Assembly (NCBI RefSeq): GCF_025144225.1
Contig: NZ_JALXXB010000008.1
Span: 1-64,000 of the forward strand
DNA: 64,000 nt
Direction of reading: 5' to 3'
DNA from: Aestuariimicrobium sp. p3-SID1156
GTDB taxonomy: Bacteria > Actinomycetota > Actinomycetes > Propionibacteriales > Propionibacteriaceae
In this document: piece by piece, positions 19,602 to 28,826 of the stretch
Position numbering within the stretch: position 1 is the first letter of the stretch
Layout: every line of letters begins with the position of its first letter
Translations under genes and position numbers: made by a program
The notes under the pieces: model-generated
What the model was told of the DNA's origin: nothing
What the model saw: only the letters and a program-made list of their open reading frames with translations
Databases searched by the model: none

Positions 19602-20228
19602 TCAGTCGAAGATGGGGTGCACGTCGTTGCGGGAGCGCTTGAGTTCGAAGAAGCCGGGGTAGGCGGTCACCTTCACGAAGCCGTCGAAGAGCTCACCGGC
19701 CTGCTCACCCTTGGGGGCAGGCGAGATGACCGGCCCAAACAGCGCCAGCCCGTTGACATGGATCACCGGAGTGCCAACCTCATCCCCCACCGGGTCCATG
19801 CCCTCGTGGTGGCTGGCCCGCAGCGCCTGGTCGATGTCGTCGGACTCGTCGCCCGGCTGCCAGGCGGCAGCACGATCAGCCAAGGACTCATCGGCACCCA
19901 CCTCTGACAGTGCAGCCTTCACGGTCTCGATGGTCTGGGGCTCTTCCTGGGGGTGGTAGCGGGTTCCCAGCGCGGTGTAGAACTCGCGCAGCTTCTCCTG
20001 CCCGTGTTCCTTCTCCACCAGGATGGCCGTGCGCACACCGAGCCAACCGCGCTCCATGGTGCGTTGGTAGCCCTCGGGCAGGTCACGGCCCTCGTTGAGC
20101 ACAGAGAGGCTCATCACGTGGAAGCGGGTGTGCACGTCACGGACCTTCTCCACCTCGAGCATCCAGCGGGAGGTCATCCAGGCCCAGGGGCACAGCGGGT
20201 CGAACCAGAAGTCAACATCGGTCGTCAT
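19602..20228 (-). CDS. DsbA-fold mycothiol-dependent nitroreductase-like protein (Rv2466c type) with CPWA site
   Basis: This 208-residue thioredoxin/DsbA-fold protein strongly resembles M. tuberculosis Rv2466c: [18 protein letters not shown] at the N-terminus, then [18 protein letters not shown], and the cis-Pro loop GTPVIHVNG. Rv2466c-type enzymes use a CPWC site to reduce mycothiol mixed disulfides. Here the second Cys is Ala (CPWA), leaving one thiol. A monothiol mechanism, forming a mixed disulfide with mycothiol, would still be possible. ATG 20228 is chosen to match family N-termini; GTG 20237 is an alternative. It is expressed singly and is cytoplasmic. Confidence 0.88.
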   Translation of the reverse strand: MTTDVDFWFDPLCPWAWMTSRWMLEVEKVRDVHTRFHVMSLSVLNEGRDLPEGYQRTMERGWLGVRTAILVEKEHGQEKLREFYTALGTRYHPQEEPQTIETVKAALSEVGADESLADRAAAWQPGDESDDIDQALRASHHEGMDPVGDEVGTPVIHVNGLALFGPVISPAPKGEQAGELFDGFVKVTAYPGFFELKRSRNDVHPIFD

Positions 20229-20374
20229 GGTTCCCACAGTAGTCAGGGGCTGTGACCACAGTGTGCGAATCGAGCGCCCCCACTGGCTGAATCCGTTGGC
20301 GACGAGGCCGTTGCTCTAGGCTCGAGAAGAACACCAGCCCGGCGTTTCAGCCCAGGGCATGTGAAAGGACCTTG

Positions 20375-22951
20375 ATGACCAACATCACCCGCAGTCAGGC
20401 ACAGGAGCGCTCGCAGATCGTTCACACCCACAGCTACGAGGTCACCGTTGACCTTTCGGGACGCGACCTGGTCGACTCCGACACCTTCCTGTCCACCACG
20501 ACGCTGCGCTTCAACACCGACGGACGCCCCACCCATGTGGACCTCATCGCCGACTCGGTGGTCGAGGCAACCCTGGACGGGCAGCCGCTGGATGCGTCCA
20601 CCTTCACCGGGGCGACCCTGCCCCTCGAGGCTTCCGCCGGCGCCCACGAGCTCACTGTCACCGCGATCTGCCGCTACTCCCACACCGGTGAGGGTCTGCA
20701 CCGCTTCGTCGACCCGGCTGATGACAGGGTCTACCTCTACACCCAGTTCGAGACCGCTGATGCCCGGCGCATGTTCACCTGCTTCGAGCAGCCCGACCTG
20801 AAGGCGACCTTCCAGCTCACCGTGATCGCCCCGAAGCACTGGGTGGTCATCTCCAACGCCCCGGCGGTGCAGCCGACCGAGGTCGAGTCCGCTGAGGACA
20901 TGGGCCAGTGGACCTTCGAGCCCACTCCCCCGATCTCGACCTACATCACTGCCCTGGTGGCCGGTGACTATCACGTCGTGCCCCACACCTACACCTCGGT
21001 GGCCGGTGAGATCCCCGGCTCGGTGCTCTGCCGCCAGAGCGTCAGGGAGCATCTGGACACCGAGCGCATCACCACCACGACCCAGCGTGGGTTCGACGTC
21101 TTCGAGAAGGATTTCGGCGTCCCCTACCCCTTCGGCACCTATGACCAGGCCTTCGTGCCCGAGTTCAACGCCGGGGCGATGGAGAATGCCGGCTGCGTGA
21201 CCATCCGCGACGAGTACCTGTTCCGCTCCCGGGTGACCTCGGCCGCCTACGAGGGCCGCGACAACACGATCCTCCACGAGCTCGCGCACATGTGGTTCGG
21301 CGACCTGGTCACGATGACCTGGTGGGACGACCTGTGGCTGAACGAGTCCTTCGCCGAATGGGCCTCCCACTACGCCCAGAGTCGCATGGTGGAGCAGTAC
21401 GGCGGCATCGATCCCTGGGTCAGCTTCGCCAATGCCCGCAAGGGTTGGGCCTACATGCAGGACCAGCTGCCCACCACCCACCCGATCGCGGCCGACATGG
21501 TCGACCTGCGCGCAGTGGAGCAGAACTTCGACGGCATCACCTACGCCAAGGGCGCCTCCACCCTGAAGCAGCTGGTCAGCTTCGTCGGTCAGGACACCTT
21601 CCTGGAGGGCGTGCGCGCCTACTTCCGCGACCATGCCTGGGGCAACACCCAGCTCTCCGACCTGCTCGGTGCCCTCGAGGACGCCTCCGGCAAGGACCTG
21701 TCCTGGTTCTCCGGCCAGTGGCTCGAAAAGGCGGGGGTCAACACCCTGCGCGCCGACTTCGACCTGGACGCGGAGGGCCGCTTCACCCGCTTCGACCTGG
21801 TGCAGACCGCGAACCCGCAGTGGCCGACCCTGCGCCGCCACAAGCTCGCGATTGGCCTCTACGACACCCAGGGCGAGGCCTTGAAGCGCCGCGACTCCCT
21901 CGAGGTCGAGATCGACGGGGAGCGCACCCCGATCGCCTCGCTCGTCGGCCAGCCCGCCGCCGACCTGGTCCTGCTCAACGACCAGGACCTGAGCTACGCC
22001 AAGGTACGCCTCGACGAGCGCTCCCTCGCCACCGCCATCCACCACATCGACACCCTGGAGGACCCGCTGGCCCGCGCCCTGCTCTGGGGTGCCACCTGGG
22101 ACATGTGTCGGGATGCGGAGATGTCCGGCTCGGACTACGTCGATCTCGTCACGCGAGGCGTGGGGTCCGAGACCGACCTGACTGCGGTCCAGACCCTGTG
22201 TCGTCAGGCGACCCTCGCAGCGACGGGGTACACCGCCCGCGACCGGCGTCCCGAGGTCAGGGCACGACTGGTGGCGGGACTGGCCCAGCTGCTCAAGGAC
22301 GCCGAACCGGGCTCGGACCACCAGCTCGCGTTCGCGAATGCCCTGGTCGGCGCCGTGTCGACCACCGAAGGGGCCGACCTGCTCAAGGCCTGGCTGGACG
22401 GCGAGGAGGTGCCCGAGGGGTTGCAGGTCGACACCGACATGCGCTGGAGGATCCTGACGGCGCTTGCTCGTCTGGGAGCAGCCGACCGTCAGGCCGTGGA
22501 TGCCGAACTACAGCGCGACAACACCATCTCCGGTGCCGAGTCGGCCGCTGGCGTCCTCAGCGCGATGAAGGACCCACAGACCAAGGCCGAGGCGTGGGCC
22601 CGGGCCACCGCCGAGCAGGGCATCCCCAATGGGACGCACCATGCGGTGTGCGTGCAGTTCAACCAATTCGACCAGGACGACCTCCTGGAGCCCTACCAGG
22701 ACAAGTACCTCGAGCTGGCCGAGGCCATCAGCCAGGACCGCGACGGCTGGCCCCAGCGTGGACATGCGGCGGTGAATGCCGTGCTCACCTTCCTGTTTCC
22801 GGCCGACGCCCCCCAGGCCTTCGTGGACCAGGTGGACGCCTGGATGGAGCGCACCAACCCCTCGGACCAGGTGCGCCGGACGGTGACCGAGCGCCGCGAT
22901 GCGCTGGCTCGAGCCCTGCGTTGCCAGCAGGCAGGCGCCGCCACGAAGTGA
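20375..22951 (+). CDS. pepN: Aminopeptidase N (M1 family)
   Basis: This 858-residue M1 metallopeptidase has the exopeptidase motif GAMENAG (about residue 267) and the zinc site HELAHMWFGDLVT (about 301), with the third ligand Glu in LNESFAEWAS about 19 residues later. It follows the usual four-domain layout, ending in the helical ERAP1-like C-terminal domain. It removes N-terminal residues from peptides in the cytosol. ATG 20375 has GAAAGGAC upstream. It is a single gene followed by a strong terminator. Confidence 0.96.
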   Translation: MTNITRSQAQERSQIVHTHSYEVTVDLSGRDLVDSDTFLSTTTLRFNTDGRPTHVDLIADSVVEATLDGQPLDASTFTGATLPLEASAGAHELTVTAICRYSHTGEGLHRFVDPADDRVYLYTQFETADARRMFTCFEQPDLKATFQLTVIAPKHWVVISNAPAVQPTEVESAEDMGQWTFEPTPPISTYITALVAGDYHVVPHTYTSVAGEIPGSVLCRQSVREHLDTERITTTTQRGFDVFEKDFGVPYPFGTYDQAFVPEFNAGAMENAGCVTIRDEYLFRSRVTSAAYEGRDNTILHELAHMWFGDLVTMTWWDDLWLNESFAEWASHYAQSRMVEQYGGIDPWVSFANARKGWAYMQDQLPTTHPIAADMVDLRAVEQNFDGITYAKGASTLKQLVSFVGQDTFLEGVRAYFRDHAWGNTQLSDLLGALEDASGKDLSWFSGQWLEKAGVNTLRADFDLDAEGRFTRFDLVQTANPQWPTLRRHKLAIGLYDTQGEALKRRDSLEVEIDGERTPIASLVGQPAADLVLLNDQDLSYAKVRLDERSLATAIHHIDTLEDPLARALLWGATWDMCRDAEMSGSDYVDLVTRGVGSETDLTAVQTLCRQATLAATGYTARDRRPEVRARLVAGLAQLLKDAEPGSDHQLAFANALVGAVSTTEGADLLKAWLDGEEVPEGLQVDTDMRWRILTALARLGAADRQAVDAELQRDNTISGAESAAGVLSAMKDPQTKAEAWARATAEQGIPNGTHHAVCVQFNQFDQDDLLEPYQDKYLELAEAISQDRDGWPQRGHAAVNAVLTFLFPADAPQAFVDQVDAWMERTNPSDQVRRTVTERRDALARALRCQQAGAATK

Positions 22952-22961
22952 GCAGAACACC

Positions 22962-22996
22962 ACAGTGCCCCGCCAGCCAGGCTGGCGGGGCACTGT
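22962..22996. terminator. Strong hairpin terminator after pepN
   Basis: Perfect 16-bp stem (ACAGTGCCCCGCCAGC at 22962-22977 with its complement at 22981-22996) around a CAG loop. It serves pepN and probably the convergent small membrane-protein gene. Confidence 0.88.
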
Positions 22997-23022
22997 CGTG
23001 GGGTGGTTCAGGGACTTCTCGG

Positions 23023-23298
23023 TCAGGATTCGATCGAGCGGCGAGCGGCGTGCGCGCCGCCGGCGCCAACCGGAGTGGCGTCGTCGTCGACGGTGCCCCG
23101 GGGGCTGGCGCCCAGACCGGCGGCCGTGGCCGCCTTGCGCTCCGCGCCCATCAGCTTGGGCGCCCACGTGATGGCCGTGATCACGAGGCCGACCAGCAGC
23201 GGTCCGAAGAGGCACAGCAGCAGCAGGTGCATCGTGGACACAGGGGTGGGCTCCGGCCAGCCGGGCAGAACCTCGAGAGTGGTGAGCCATGCGTTCAT
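23023..23298 (-). CDS. Small membrane protein of unknown function
   Basis: This 91-residue protein has one clear hydrophobic helix (MHLLLLCLFGPLLVGLVIT, about residues 23-42) and a polar, Ala/Gly-rich C-terminal tail ending in AARRSIES. It is probably a single-pass inner-membrane protein. ATG 23298 is preceded by TAGTCT 7 nt upstream, so it may be leaderless. It is divergent from pyrB. No family is recognised. Confidence 0.65.
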   Translation of the reverse strand: MNAWLTTLEVLPGWPEPTPVSTMHLLLLCLFGPLLVGLVITAITWAPKLMGAERKAATAAGLGASPRGTVDDDATPVGAGGAHAARRSIES

Positions 23299-23371
23299 GG
23301 CGCTCAGACTAGCTGATTCATCCAGTGGTGCTAGTTTCAGACCAGATCCGCCCCCTCGCCAGGAGTCCCGC

Positions 23372-24415
23372 GTGCCCCACGACCACTCGCACCTGCCCGC
23401 CTTCGGCCCCGGACGCCACCTGCTGAGCGTGCAGCAGTTCGACCGGAGCTCACTGGACCAGCTGTTCTCGCTGGCCGACCTGGTCACCCCGATCGCAGAG
23501 CGGCAGAGCGTGTGCACGGTGCTGGACGGCGCGGTGCTGGGCAGTCTCTTCTTCGAGCCCTCGACGCGGACCAGGCTGAGCTTCGAGTCGGCCTTCCTGC
23601 GGCTGGGTGGTGAGGTGACCACGACCACCGGGTTCACCTTCTCCTCCATGGCGAAGGGAGAGTCGATCGAGGACACCTCGCGGGTGGTCTCGGGCTATTC
23701 GGACGTGCTGGTCGTGCGCCACCCGGACGAGGGCTCGGTGGCGCAGTTCGCCTCGGCGTCCACCGTGCCCGTGCTCAATGCCGGCGATGGCGCCGGAGAG
23801 CACCCCTCCCAGGCCCTGCTGGACGTCTACACCCTGACCCGCGAGCTGGGGGCGCGCGGCGAGGTGATCGACCAGAGCACCATCGCCGTCGTCGGCGACC
23901 TGCGCTATGGACGCACGGTGCACTCGCTGATGAAACTGCTCGCGCTCGCCGAGGGCCTGAGCTTCCAGCTGTTCTCCCCCGACGGCCTGGAACTGCCCGA
24001 CGAGATCGCCGACTTCGTCCGTGCGCGGGGCCATCGCGTCCGCTTCTGTGATTCGGTGGTGGAGGCGGTCACCGGCGCCGAGGTCGTCTACGCCACCCGG
24101 GTGCAGCGCGAGCGGATGACCGAGGAGGCGCACGCCGGGGTGCGCGGAAGCTTGCTGAACCGGGCGATGCTGGAGGAGGCGGGCAATACCGGGATCATCA
24201 TCATGCACCCGCTACCGCGGGACTCCCGCCACGACTCCTATGACCTGTCCGGCGATGTCGATGACCTGCCGGGGCTGGCGATCTTCCACCAGACCGACAA
24301 CGGGTTGAAGGTGCGAATGGCGCTGTTCCTCACCGCGTTGGGCTGCTCGGCGGATTCGGTGCGGGCGACGTTGAAGCAGCGTCCCTGGAGCGCCCGCCTG
24401 GACTGGGACGCCTGA
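23372..24415 (+). CDS. pyrB: Aspartate carbamoyltransferase catalytic subunit
   Basis: This 347-residue protein has the carbamoyl-phosphate loop FFEPSTRTRLSFESAF (about residues 63-78), the SMAKGESIEDT loop with the catalytic Lys, GAGEHPSQALLD, GDLRYGRTVHSL and MHPLPRDS. These fit ATCase rather than ornithine carbamoyltransferase (which would show a C-terminal HCLP motif). It makes carbamoyl-aspartate in pyrimidine synthesis. GTG 23372 follows CCAGGAG. The next gene, gntR, begins 1 nt after its stop, an unusual partner; pyrC follows only after a three-gene cassette. Confidence 0.9.
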   Translation: MPHDHSHLPAFGPGRHLLSVQQFDRSSLDQLFSLADLVTPIAERQSVCTVLDGAVLGSLFFEPSTRTRLSFESAFLRLGGEVTTTTGFTFSSMAKGESIEDTSRVVSGYSDVLVVRHPDEGSVAQFASASTVPVLNAGDGAGEHPSQALLDVYTLTRELGARGEVIDQSTIAVVGDLRYGRTVHSLMKLLALAEGLSFQLFSPDGLELPDEIADFVRARGHRVRFCDSVVEAVTGAEVVYATRVQRERMTEEAHAGVRGSLLNRAMLEEAGNTGIIIMHPLPRDSRHDSYDLSGDVDDLPGLAIFHQTDNGLKVRMALFLTALGCSADSVRATLKQRPWSARLDWDA

Positions 24416-24416
24416 G

Positions 24417-25184
24417 GTGCCACGAGAGTTGGCCGGCGAGGCGAATGCGCCCCTCTACCGCCGGGTCCAGCGCTCACTGCTCGACGAGGTACGCGTCCGC
24501 CAGATGCAGCCGGGGGCACGACTGTGGTCGGAGAACGAGATCTGTGAGGAGTTCGGCGTCGCCAGATCAGTGGCGCGACAGGCACTGGCCGGGCTTGAGG
24601 CCCAGGGTATCGTCGAGCGTGTTCGCGGCAGTGGCACCTTTCTCGCCAGTGCCACCCCGCGAGATGGTCTGCTCTCCTCCGTGAGGGGCTTGCACGCCGA
24701 TGCCGCCGTCCGCGGCCAGGAAGTGACCTCGCGCGTGCTGTCGCATGCTGCCGTCCCGGCCCCCGAGTGGGTTGCCCACCAGCTGGAGCTCGACCGGGGG
24801 ACGCCCTGCGTCCGTCTGCGGCGCATTCGTCTCATCGATGGCGCACCCTGGACTTACGTCGAGTCATGGGTCCCTGCCCCCCTGGTCCCCGGCATCCTCC
24901 GCCATGACCTCTCGCGAGGTTCTCTCTATGCGCTCCTGGCCGACGAGTATGGTCTCATGGTCACCAGCGCTTCACGCAGCGTGGAGGCAGACCGCGCCGA
25001 CGCGGAGTTGGCACGTCACCTCGAGGTTACCGTCGGCGATCCGCTCCTCGTCCTGCGATCGGTGGGGCGAGATCCCTCGGCTCGCCCTGTGGACGTGTTC
25101 ACCGCGTGGCATCGGGCCGACCGCTCCCGCTTCGTTGTGGAGATCAAGCACCCCCATTCGGGTGGCCACGTGGAACCGGTCTGA
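24417..25184 (+). CDS. GntR-family (HutC/UTRA subfamily) transcriptional regulator
   Basis: This 255-residue regulator has an N-terminal winged helix-turn-helix (about 10-78; LWSENEICEEFGVARSVARQAL, then GIVERVRGSGTFL) and a C-terminal UTRA effector domain (about 95-245) with TPCVRLRRIRLIDGAPWTYVESW. HutC-type proteins repress local catabolic genes until a sugar or sugar phosphate binds. The GTG start lies 2 nt after the pyrB stop. Just downstream are two perfect palindromes ahead of deoC, the probable operator, so it most likely represses the deoC-kinase genes in response to a deoxy-sugar or sugar-phosphate. Confidence 0.92.
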   Translation: MPRELAGEANAPLYRRVQRSLLDEVRVRQMQPGARLWSENEICEEFGVARSVARQALAGLEAQGIVERVRGSGTFLASATPRDGLLSSVRGLHADAAVRGQEVTSRVLSHAAVPAPEWVAHQLELDRGTPCVRLRRIRLIDGAPWTYVESWVPAPLVPGILRHDLSRGSLYALLADEYGLMVTSASRSVEADRADAELARHLEVTVGDPLLVLRSVGRDPSARPVDVFTAWHRADRSRFVVEIKHPHSGGHVEPV

Positions 25185-25218
25185 CCCCCTCTTCCCAGGA
25201 GAACATCTATGGCGTAAG

Positions 25219-25246
25219 TTGTACGTACAAATAGTTGTACGTACAA
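25219..25246 (+). promoter_or_regulatory. Twin perfect palindromic operator upstream of deoC
   Basis: Two identical 12-bp palindromes, TTGTACGTACAA, lie at 25219-25230 and 25235-25246, separated by ATAG, 16 bp centre to centre. The right one overlaps the AAGGAG ribosome site of deoC. TTGTAC at 25219 and TACAAG at 25242 are spaced 17 bp and could form a -35/-10 pair that bound protein would cover. A dimeric GntR/HutC regulator from the adjacent gene is the obvious ligand. Confidence 0.88.
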
Positions 25247-25255
25247 GGAGCACCC

Positions 25256-25927
25256 ATGGATCTCACACCCACCACCTTGGCAGGCATGATCGACCACACG
25301 CTGCTCAAGCCCGATGCCACCCTGGAACAGTTCGACAGGCTGTGCCAGGAGGCCAAGAGCTACGGCTTTGCCACGGTCGCCATCAACCCCTACCCTGTCG
25401 CCCACTGCGCCCGAGCCCTGGATGGGAGCGGAGTCAAGGTCGGGGCAGCGATCTCGTTCCCTTTGGGCCAGACAACAATTGAGGACAAGGTGACCGAGAC
25501 CCGTCAGGCGATTTCATGCGGAGCCGGAGAGATCGACTACGTCGTGAACATCACCGCGCTGAAGGCCGGCCATGACGACTACGTGCGCCAGGAGATGCAG
25601 CGCATTCTTGAGCTCTGCCGGGAGCATTCCGTCACCTGCAAGGTGATCTTCGAGAACTGCTACCTCACCGACGACGAGAAGCGCCGACTCGCAGAGATTG
25701 CTGTCGAGGTCCGCCCTGACTTCATCAAAACCTCCACCGGTTTCGGCCCGTCCGGGGCCACCCTCGCCGACGTCGAATTGATGCGCAACGTCGTCGGAGA
25801 CTCCGTCCAGATCAAGGCTGCCGGAGGCATCCGCACCCTCGACGACGTCAGGGCCTATCTCGATCTCGGTGTCACGAGAATCGGAACCTCCGCCGGCATC
25901 AGGCTCGTGGAACAGCTGCGCGCCTGA
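25256..25927 (+). CDS. deoC: Deoxyribose-phosphate aldolase
   Basis: This 223-residue TIM-barrel aldolase has MIDHTLLKPDAT at the start and a catalytic Schiff-base Lys in DFIKTSTGFGPSGAT (about residue 157). The second Lys is in QIKAAGGIRT (about 188). It cleaves 2-deoxyribose 5-phosphate to acetaldehyde and glyceraldehyde 3-phosphate. ATG 25256 has AAGGAG 5 nt upstream, inside the operator. The gene is followed by a sugar kinase with a 51-nt gap and is most likely cotranscribed with it. Confidence 0.95.
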   Translation: MDLTPTTLAGMIDHTLLKPDATLEQFDRLCQEAKSYGFATVAINPYPVAHCARALDGSGVKVGAAISFPLGQTTIEDKVTETRQAISCGAGEIDYVVNITALKAGHDDYVRQEMQRILELCREHSVTCKVIFENCYLTDDEKRRLAEIAVEVRPDFIKTSTGFGPSGATLADVELMRNVVGDSVQIKAAGGIRTLDDVRAYLDLGVTRIGTSAGIRLVEQLRA

Positions 25928-25978
25928 CCAATACCTCTCCGACCAATCATCGAGCCCATCCAGACAAAGGAGTTTGAC

Positions 25979-27478
25979 ATGCTCATCGCCCACGACTTGG
26001 GAACCACCGGCAACAAGGCCACTCTCGTAGATAACGACGGCCGCATGCTCGCGTCGAAAACCATCAACTACGGAGCCGACTGGGGCACCGACGGACGCGC
26101 CGAGCAGAACCCGAAGGACTGGTGGGATGCGGTCTGTCAGGCGACCCGCGCCTTGCTCCAGGAGACGAACACTGCGGCCAGCGACGTCGAAGGCGTGTCC
26201 TTCTCGGGGCAGATGATGGGCGCAGTTCCCCTGGACGAGAAGGGGGACCCGGCACGCCCTGCCATTATCTGGGCAGACACCCGATCCACCAAGGAGTGCG
26301 ACCAGCTGGTCGAGCGCTATGGCATGGAGCAGTGCTACCAGGTCACCGGCCATCGACTGAATCCCACGTACTCGCTCACCAAACTGATGATGCTACGCAA
26401 CCGAGAGCCGGAGAACTTCTCCCGCATGAAGCGCTTCTGCCTTGCCAAGGACTACGTGGTCCTCAAGCTCACCGGCGAGCTGGCGACTGACCCCTCCGAC
26501 GCCTCCTCCACGAATGCCTTCGACCAGAACACGGGCGACTGGGCCTGGGACATCATCGATGCAGCCGAACTCGACCACTCGCTGTTCCCGCAGGTGGTCG
26601 ACTCCACTGCAGTCGTGGGGAAGGTGACTGCGCAAGCCGCGCGTGAGACCGGTCTGGTCGAGGGCACCCCCGTTGTGATGGGTGGCGGCGATGGCCCCAT
26701 GGCAGCCCTCGGAGCTGGTGTGATTGATGCGACCTCAGGCGCCTACTGCTACCTCGGGTCCTCGTCCTGGGTGTCCCTGTCGAGCAACCGCCCGCTGCTG
26801 GATCCGAAGATGCGCTCCATGACCTTCAACCATGTCGTGCCCAGTCAATTCGTCCCCACCGCCACCATGCAGGCTGGCGGCGCGTCTGCGTCCTGGGGCA
26901 TGGAAGTCCTGTCCGGCGGTTCCAGCTACGAGGACTTCTTCGAGCAGGCCGCAGCCGTGGAGGCGGCCACCAAGGGCCTGTTCTTCCTGCCGTACCTGAT
27001 CGGGGAACGCTCGCCGCACTGGAATCCGTTGGCCCGAGGCGTCTTCGCCGGACTGCACATGGACCACAAACAGGCCCATATGATGCGGGCAGTCCTGGAG
27101 GGCGTGGCGTTCAACCTCAACACCGGGCTAGGTGCCTTCTACGACGCCGGAGTTACGGTCGAGCACATCGACCTGATCGGCGGGCTCGCCAAGTCGCCAG
27201 TGATGCAGCGAATCCTTGCCGACGTCTGGAACGTTCCCATCTCTCCGCGCAACATCATCGACGAGGCGAATGCCATCGGCGCCGCTGTGGTCGCAGGGGT
27301 GGGTGTCGGTGTCTTCGAGGACTTCTCGATCGCCCAGCGGATGTCGAGCCGCGACGCCGACGTCCTTCCGGATGCAGCGGCCCACGAAGCCTACGGCAAA
27401 CCGTACGCACTGTTCTTGGACGTCTACGAGCGGATGGAGAACTGGTTCGCAGAGGCCCACGACCTCGCCGGTTCCTGA
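25979..27478 (+). CDS. FGGY-family carbohydrate kinase, xylulokinase-like
   Basis: This 499-residue kinase has the ribonuclease-H/hexokinase fold: N-terminal phosphate 1 motif IAHDLGTTGNKATLVD, sugar-site GQMMGAVPLDEKGDPARPAIIWAD, phosphate 2 motif GAYCYLGSSSWV, and adenosine motif LIGGLAKSPVMQRILADVW. Length fits xylulokinase-type FGGY enzymes. Its sugar is unknown. With deoC and a HutC regulator it probably phosphorylates a sugar feeding the aldolase. FGGY members phosphorylate ketoses, polyols and some unusual sugars, so a deoxy-sugar is possible. ATG 25979 has AAAGGAG. No transporter gene is adjacent. Confidence 0.88.
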   Translation: MLIAHDLGTTGNKATLVDNDGRMLASKTINYGADWGTDGRAEQNPKDWWDAVCQATRALLQETNTAASDVEGVSFSGQMMGAVPLDEKGDPARPAIIWADTRSTKECDQLVERYGMEQCYQVTGHRLNPTYSLTKLMMLRNREPENFSRMKRFCLAKDYVVLKLTGELATDPSDASSTNAFDQNTGDWAWDIIDAAELDHSLFPQVVDSTAVVGKVTAQAARETGLVEGTPVVMGGGDGPMAALGAGVIDATSGAYCYLGSSSWVSLSSNRPLLDPKMRSMTFNHVVPSQFVPTATMQAGGASASWGMEVLSGGSSYEDFFEQAAAVEAATKGLFFLPYLIGERSPHWNPLARGVFAGLHMDHKQAHMMRAVLEGVAFNLNTGLGAFYDAGVTVEHIDLIGGLAKSPVMQRILADVWNVPISPRNIIDEANAIGAAVVAGVGVGVFEDFSIAQRMSSRDADVLPDAAAHEAYGKPYALFLDVYERMENWFAEAHDLAGS

Positions 27479-27563
27479 GCTCCCTCCCGTGGCCCCCGGT
27501 CGCCGTGATCGGGGGTGACGGGCCTGACCTAGGATGATCGGGACCCCAACGACGAGGACGAGC

Positions 27564-28826
27564 ATGAGCACCACCTGGACGATCATCGGCGCCACCCTGC
27601 CCGACGGCAGCACCACCGACCTGCACATCAGCAATGGCGTGTTCGTCGAGGAGGCACCCACCGGCGCCGAGCGCATCGACGCCCGAGGCCTGCGGGCCCA
27701 GCCCGGACTGGTCGACCTGCACACCCACCTGCGCGAACCGGGAGGTGAGGAGGCCGAGACCATCACCACCGGCACGGCAGCCGCCGCCCGCGGCGGGTTC
27801 ACCGCCACCTTCGCCATGGCCAACACCAACCCCGCCACCGACACCCCCGAGCGCGCCGAGCAGGTCCGTCGGCTGGCCGCCGGGGCCAGCACCGAGGTGG
27901 TCCCGATCGGCTCGGTCACCAAGGGACTGGCCGGTGAGGAACTCTCCGACATTGCCGGCATGAACTCAAGGGCCGGGGTGACCGTGTTCAGCGATGACGG
28001 CTTCTCGGTGCCCAGCGCCGGACTGGTGCGGGCTGCGATGGAGCAGCTGCTGCCCTTCGACGGCGTGCTGGCCGAGCACTGCCAGGACCAGACCCTGGCT
28101 GGCTCCTCGGCCTGCTGCCACGAGGGCCCGGTCAGCGAGGAGCTCGGCCACGTCGGCTGGCCCACCATCGCGGAGTCAGTCGTCATCGCCCGCGACGTCC
28201 AGATCGCCCAGTACCTCGGGGCCCGACTTCACATCTGCCATGTCTCCACTGCCGAGGGGGTTGAGGTGCTGCGCTGGGCCAAGGCGCGCGGGGTCCGGGT
28301 CACCGCCGAGGTCATGCCCCACCACCTGTTGCTCACCGTCGACGAGCTGCGCACCGGCGACACCACCTACAGGGTCAACCCCCCGCTGCGCTCCCCCGAG
28401 GACGTCGAGGCGGTGCGCCAGGCACTGGCCGAGGGCATCATCGAAATCGTCGCCACCGACCATGCCCCACACCGCAAGCAGGACAAGGACAAGCCATTCC
28501 CCGAAGCCAAGCCTGGAATGGTGGCCATTGAGCATGTGCTGTCGGTGGTCATCGAGACCATGATCAACCAAGGACGCCTGAGCTGGTCAGGGCTCGCCGA
28601 CCGCATGAGCCACCGGCCCGCGCAGATCGGTCGCCTCGCCCACCAGGGGCGTCCGGTGGCGGTGGGCGAGCCGGCCAACCTGGTGCTGGTCGACCCCGCT
28701 GCCCGCAGTCTGGTCGACCGCGAGCAGGCGCTGTCCAAGGGGCGCAACAACCCCTACCACGGCCGCAACCTGCCCGACCCGGTGGTCGCGACCTTCTGGC
28801 GGGGCCGGCAGACCTTCAGCCGTTGA
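27564..28826 (+). CDS. pyrC: Dihydroorotase (class I)
   Basis: This 420-residue amidohydrolase has the metal motif DLHTHLREPGGEEAETI, LRAQPGLVDLH, HICHVSTAEGVE and VTAEVMPHHLLLT, then IVATDHAPHRKQDKD with the catalytic Asp. It closes carbamoyl-aspartate to dihydroorotate after PyrB. ATG 27564 is preferred over ATG 27534 because it follows GACGAGGA and matches family N-termini. TAGGAT about 30 nt upstream may be a separate -10, giving pyrC its own promoter after the inserted deo cassette. It overlaps the convergent amylosucrase gene by 11 nt. Confidence 0.93.
   Translation: MSTTWTIIGATLPDGSTTDLHISNGVFVEEAPTGAERIDARGLRAQPGLVDLHTHLREPGGEEAETITTGTAAAARGGFTATFAMANTNPATDTPERAEQVRRLAAGASTEVVPIGSVTKGLAGEELSDIAGMNSRAGVTVFSDDGFSVPSAGLVRAAMEQLLPFDGVLAEHCQDQTLAGSSACCHEGPVSEELGHVGWPTIAESVVIARDVQIAQYLGARLHICHVSTAEGVEVLRWAKARGVRVTAEVMPHHLLLTVDELRTGDTTYRVNPPLRSPEDVEAVRQALAEGIIEIVATDHAPHRKQDKDKPFPEAKPGMVAIEHVLSVVIETMINQGRLSWSGLADRMSHRPAQIGRLAHQGRPVAVGEPANLVLVDPAARSLVDREQALSKGRNNPYHGRNLPDPVVATFWRGRQTFSR

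Noticed and set aside
20243..22321. Minus-strand open frame of nearly 700 codons opposite pepN
   Set aside because: Antisense to a complete M1 aminopeptidase with all catalytic motifs.
22962..22996. Perfect inverted repeat considered as a REP-like mobile repeat
   Set aside because: It has no second copy in the window and its position after pepN fits a terminator.
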